Source of the DNA: Microthrixaceae bacterium
Lineage (GTDB): Bacteria > Actinomycetota > Acidimicrobiia > Acidimicrobiales > Microtrichaceae
Assembly (NCBI GenBank): GCA_020637215.1
Contig: JACJWI010000001.1
Location: forward strand, 1-64,000
DNA length: 64,000 nucleotides
Reading direction: 5' to 3'
Part shown: one piece after another, positions 63,993 through 64,000 of the stretch
Numbering within the stretch: position 1 is the first letter of the stretch
How the letters are laid out: the number at the start of each line of letters is the position of its first letter
Made by a program: the position numbers and the translations under genes
The notes under the pieces: generated by a model
Databases searched by the model: none
What the model was told of the DNA's origin: nothing
Seen by the model: the letters and a program-made list of their open reading frames with translations, nothing else

Positions 63993-64000
63993 CTGTTGTC

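Noticed and set aside
1..64000. tRNA or rRNA genes
   Set aside because: No T-loop GTTCGAATC-type arms with matching acceptor stems, and no rRNA-like stretches, were found on reading either strand. A tRNAscan-SE run would settle this.

Overview
The window is very GC-rich DNA with dense, heavily overlapping genes (stop/start overlaps of the ATGA and GTGA type). It carries a complete Pup-proteasome locus, an FbiC-type F420 biosynthesis gene, a DUF4193 protein, WYL regulators and a DUF222/13E12 HNH protein. This combination indicates an actinobacterium. The proteasome cluster order resembles the mycobacterial one, but the other content (DUF3866, an FbiC under an HxlR regulator, a duplicated ThyX-like protein) fits a deep-branching lineage such as Acidimicrobiia. 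The taxonomic placement is inference.

Layout. 1-12.8 kb: a crotonase cut by the window edge; a reverse-strand set (Nudix-like, GNAT, hypothetical, DUF4193); a duplicated ThyX-like protein; an M20 amidohydrolase; a zinc-type dehydrogenase; then a lipid-kinase-like domain, helY, tatC and tatB. 12.8-25.6 kb: lepB, pafC, pafB, DUF3866, pafA, prcA, prcB, pup, dop, a lipoprotein glycosidase, a GT39-like membrane protein and the proteasomal ATPase mpa/arc, all on the minus strand. Together these make the full pupylation pathway: Dop deamidates Pup-Gln, PafA ligates it, Mpa/ARC unfolds the substrate and PrcAB degrades it. 25.7-31 kb: ferredoxin, a MarP-like protease, trmI, and a TtuA/TtuB-like tRNA-thiolation pair, so a beta-grasp ubiquitin-like carrier lies close to the Pup system. 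31-41.7 kb: a DUF222-HNH gene with a LexA-type operator built into its promoter, a three-gene membrane/coiled-coil set, a LON-domain protein, a D-Ala-D-Ala carboxypeptidase, a split ADP-forming acyl-CoA synthetase, a FIST protein and transketolase. 41.7-51 kb: a secreted cutinase-VWA-PKD-FN3 protein inserted between tkt and tal, an HxlR regulator coupled to fbiC, a sigma-factor/membrane-protein pair and a LOG-family protein.

51.0-57.5 kb is an insertion island. It holds a TnpB tail joined to another IS reading frame, an ISAzo13-like fragment, a lower-GC pair encoding a secreted lipoprotein and a secreted endonuclease/phosphatase-fold protein, an intact IS3 element with 25-bp inverted repeats and a -1 frameshift signal, a second truncated IS3, and an IS30 transposase split around them. 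57.5-64 kb returns to normal composition: a PPOX flavoprotein, conserved hypotheticals, a McrB/McrC-like gene pair, a GH13 alpha-glucosidase, and a TauE/SafE permease with a DUF1634 partner.

Regulation. About 20 genes have a TANNNT -10 hexamer ending 6-10 nt before the start codon and no Shine-Dalgarno sequence, which points to widespread leaderless transcription. One such promoter drives a 14-codon upstream reading frame whose stop overlaps the tatB start.
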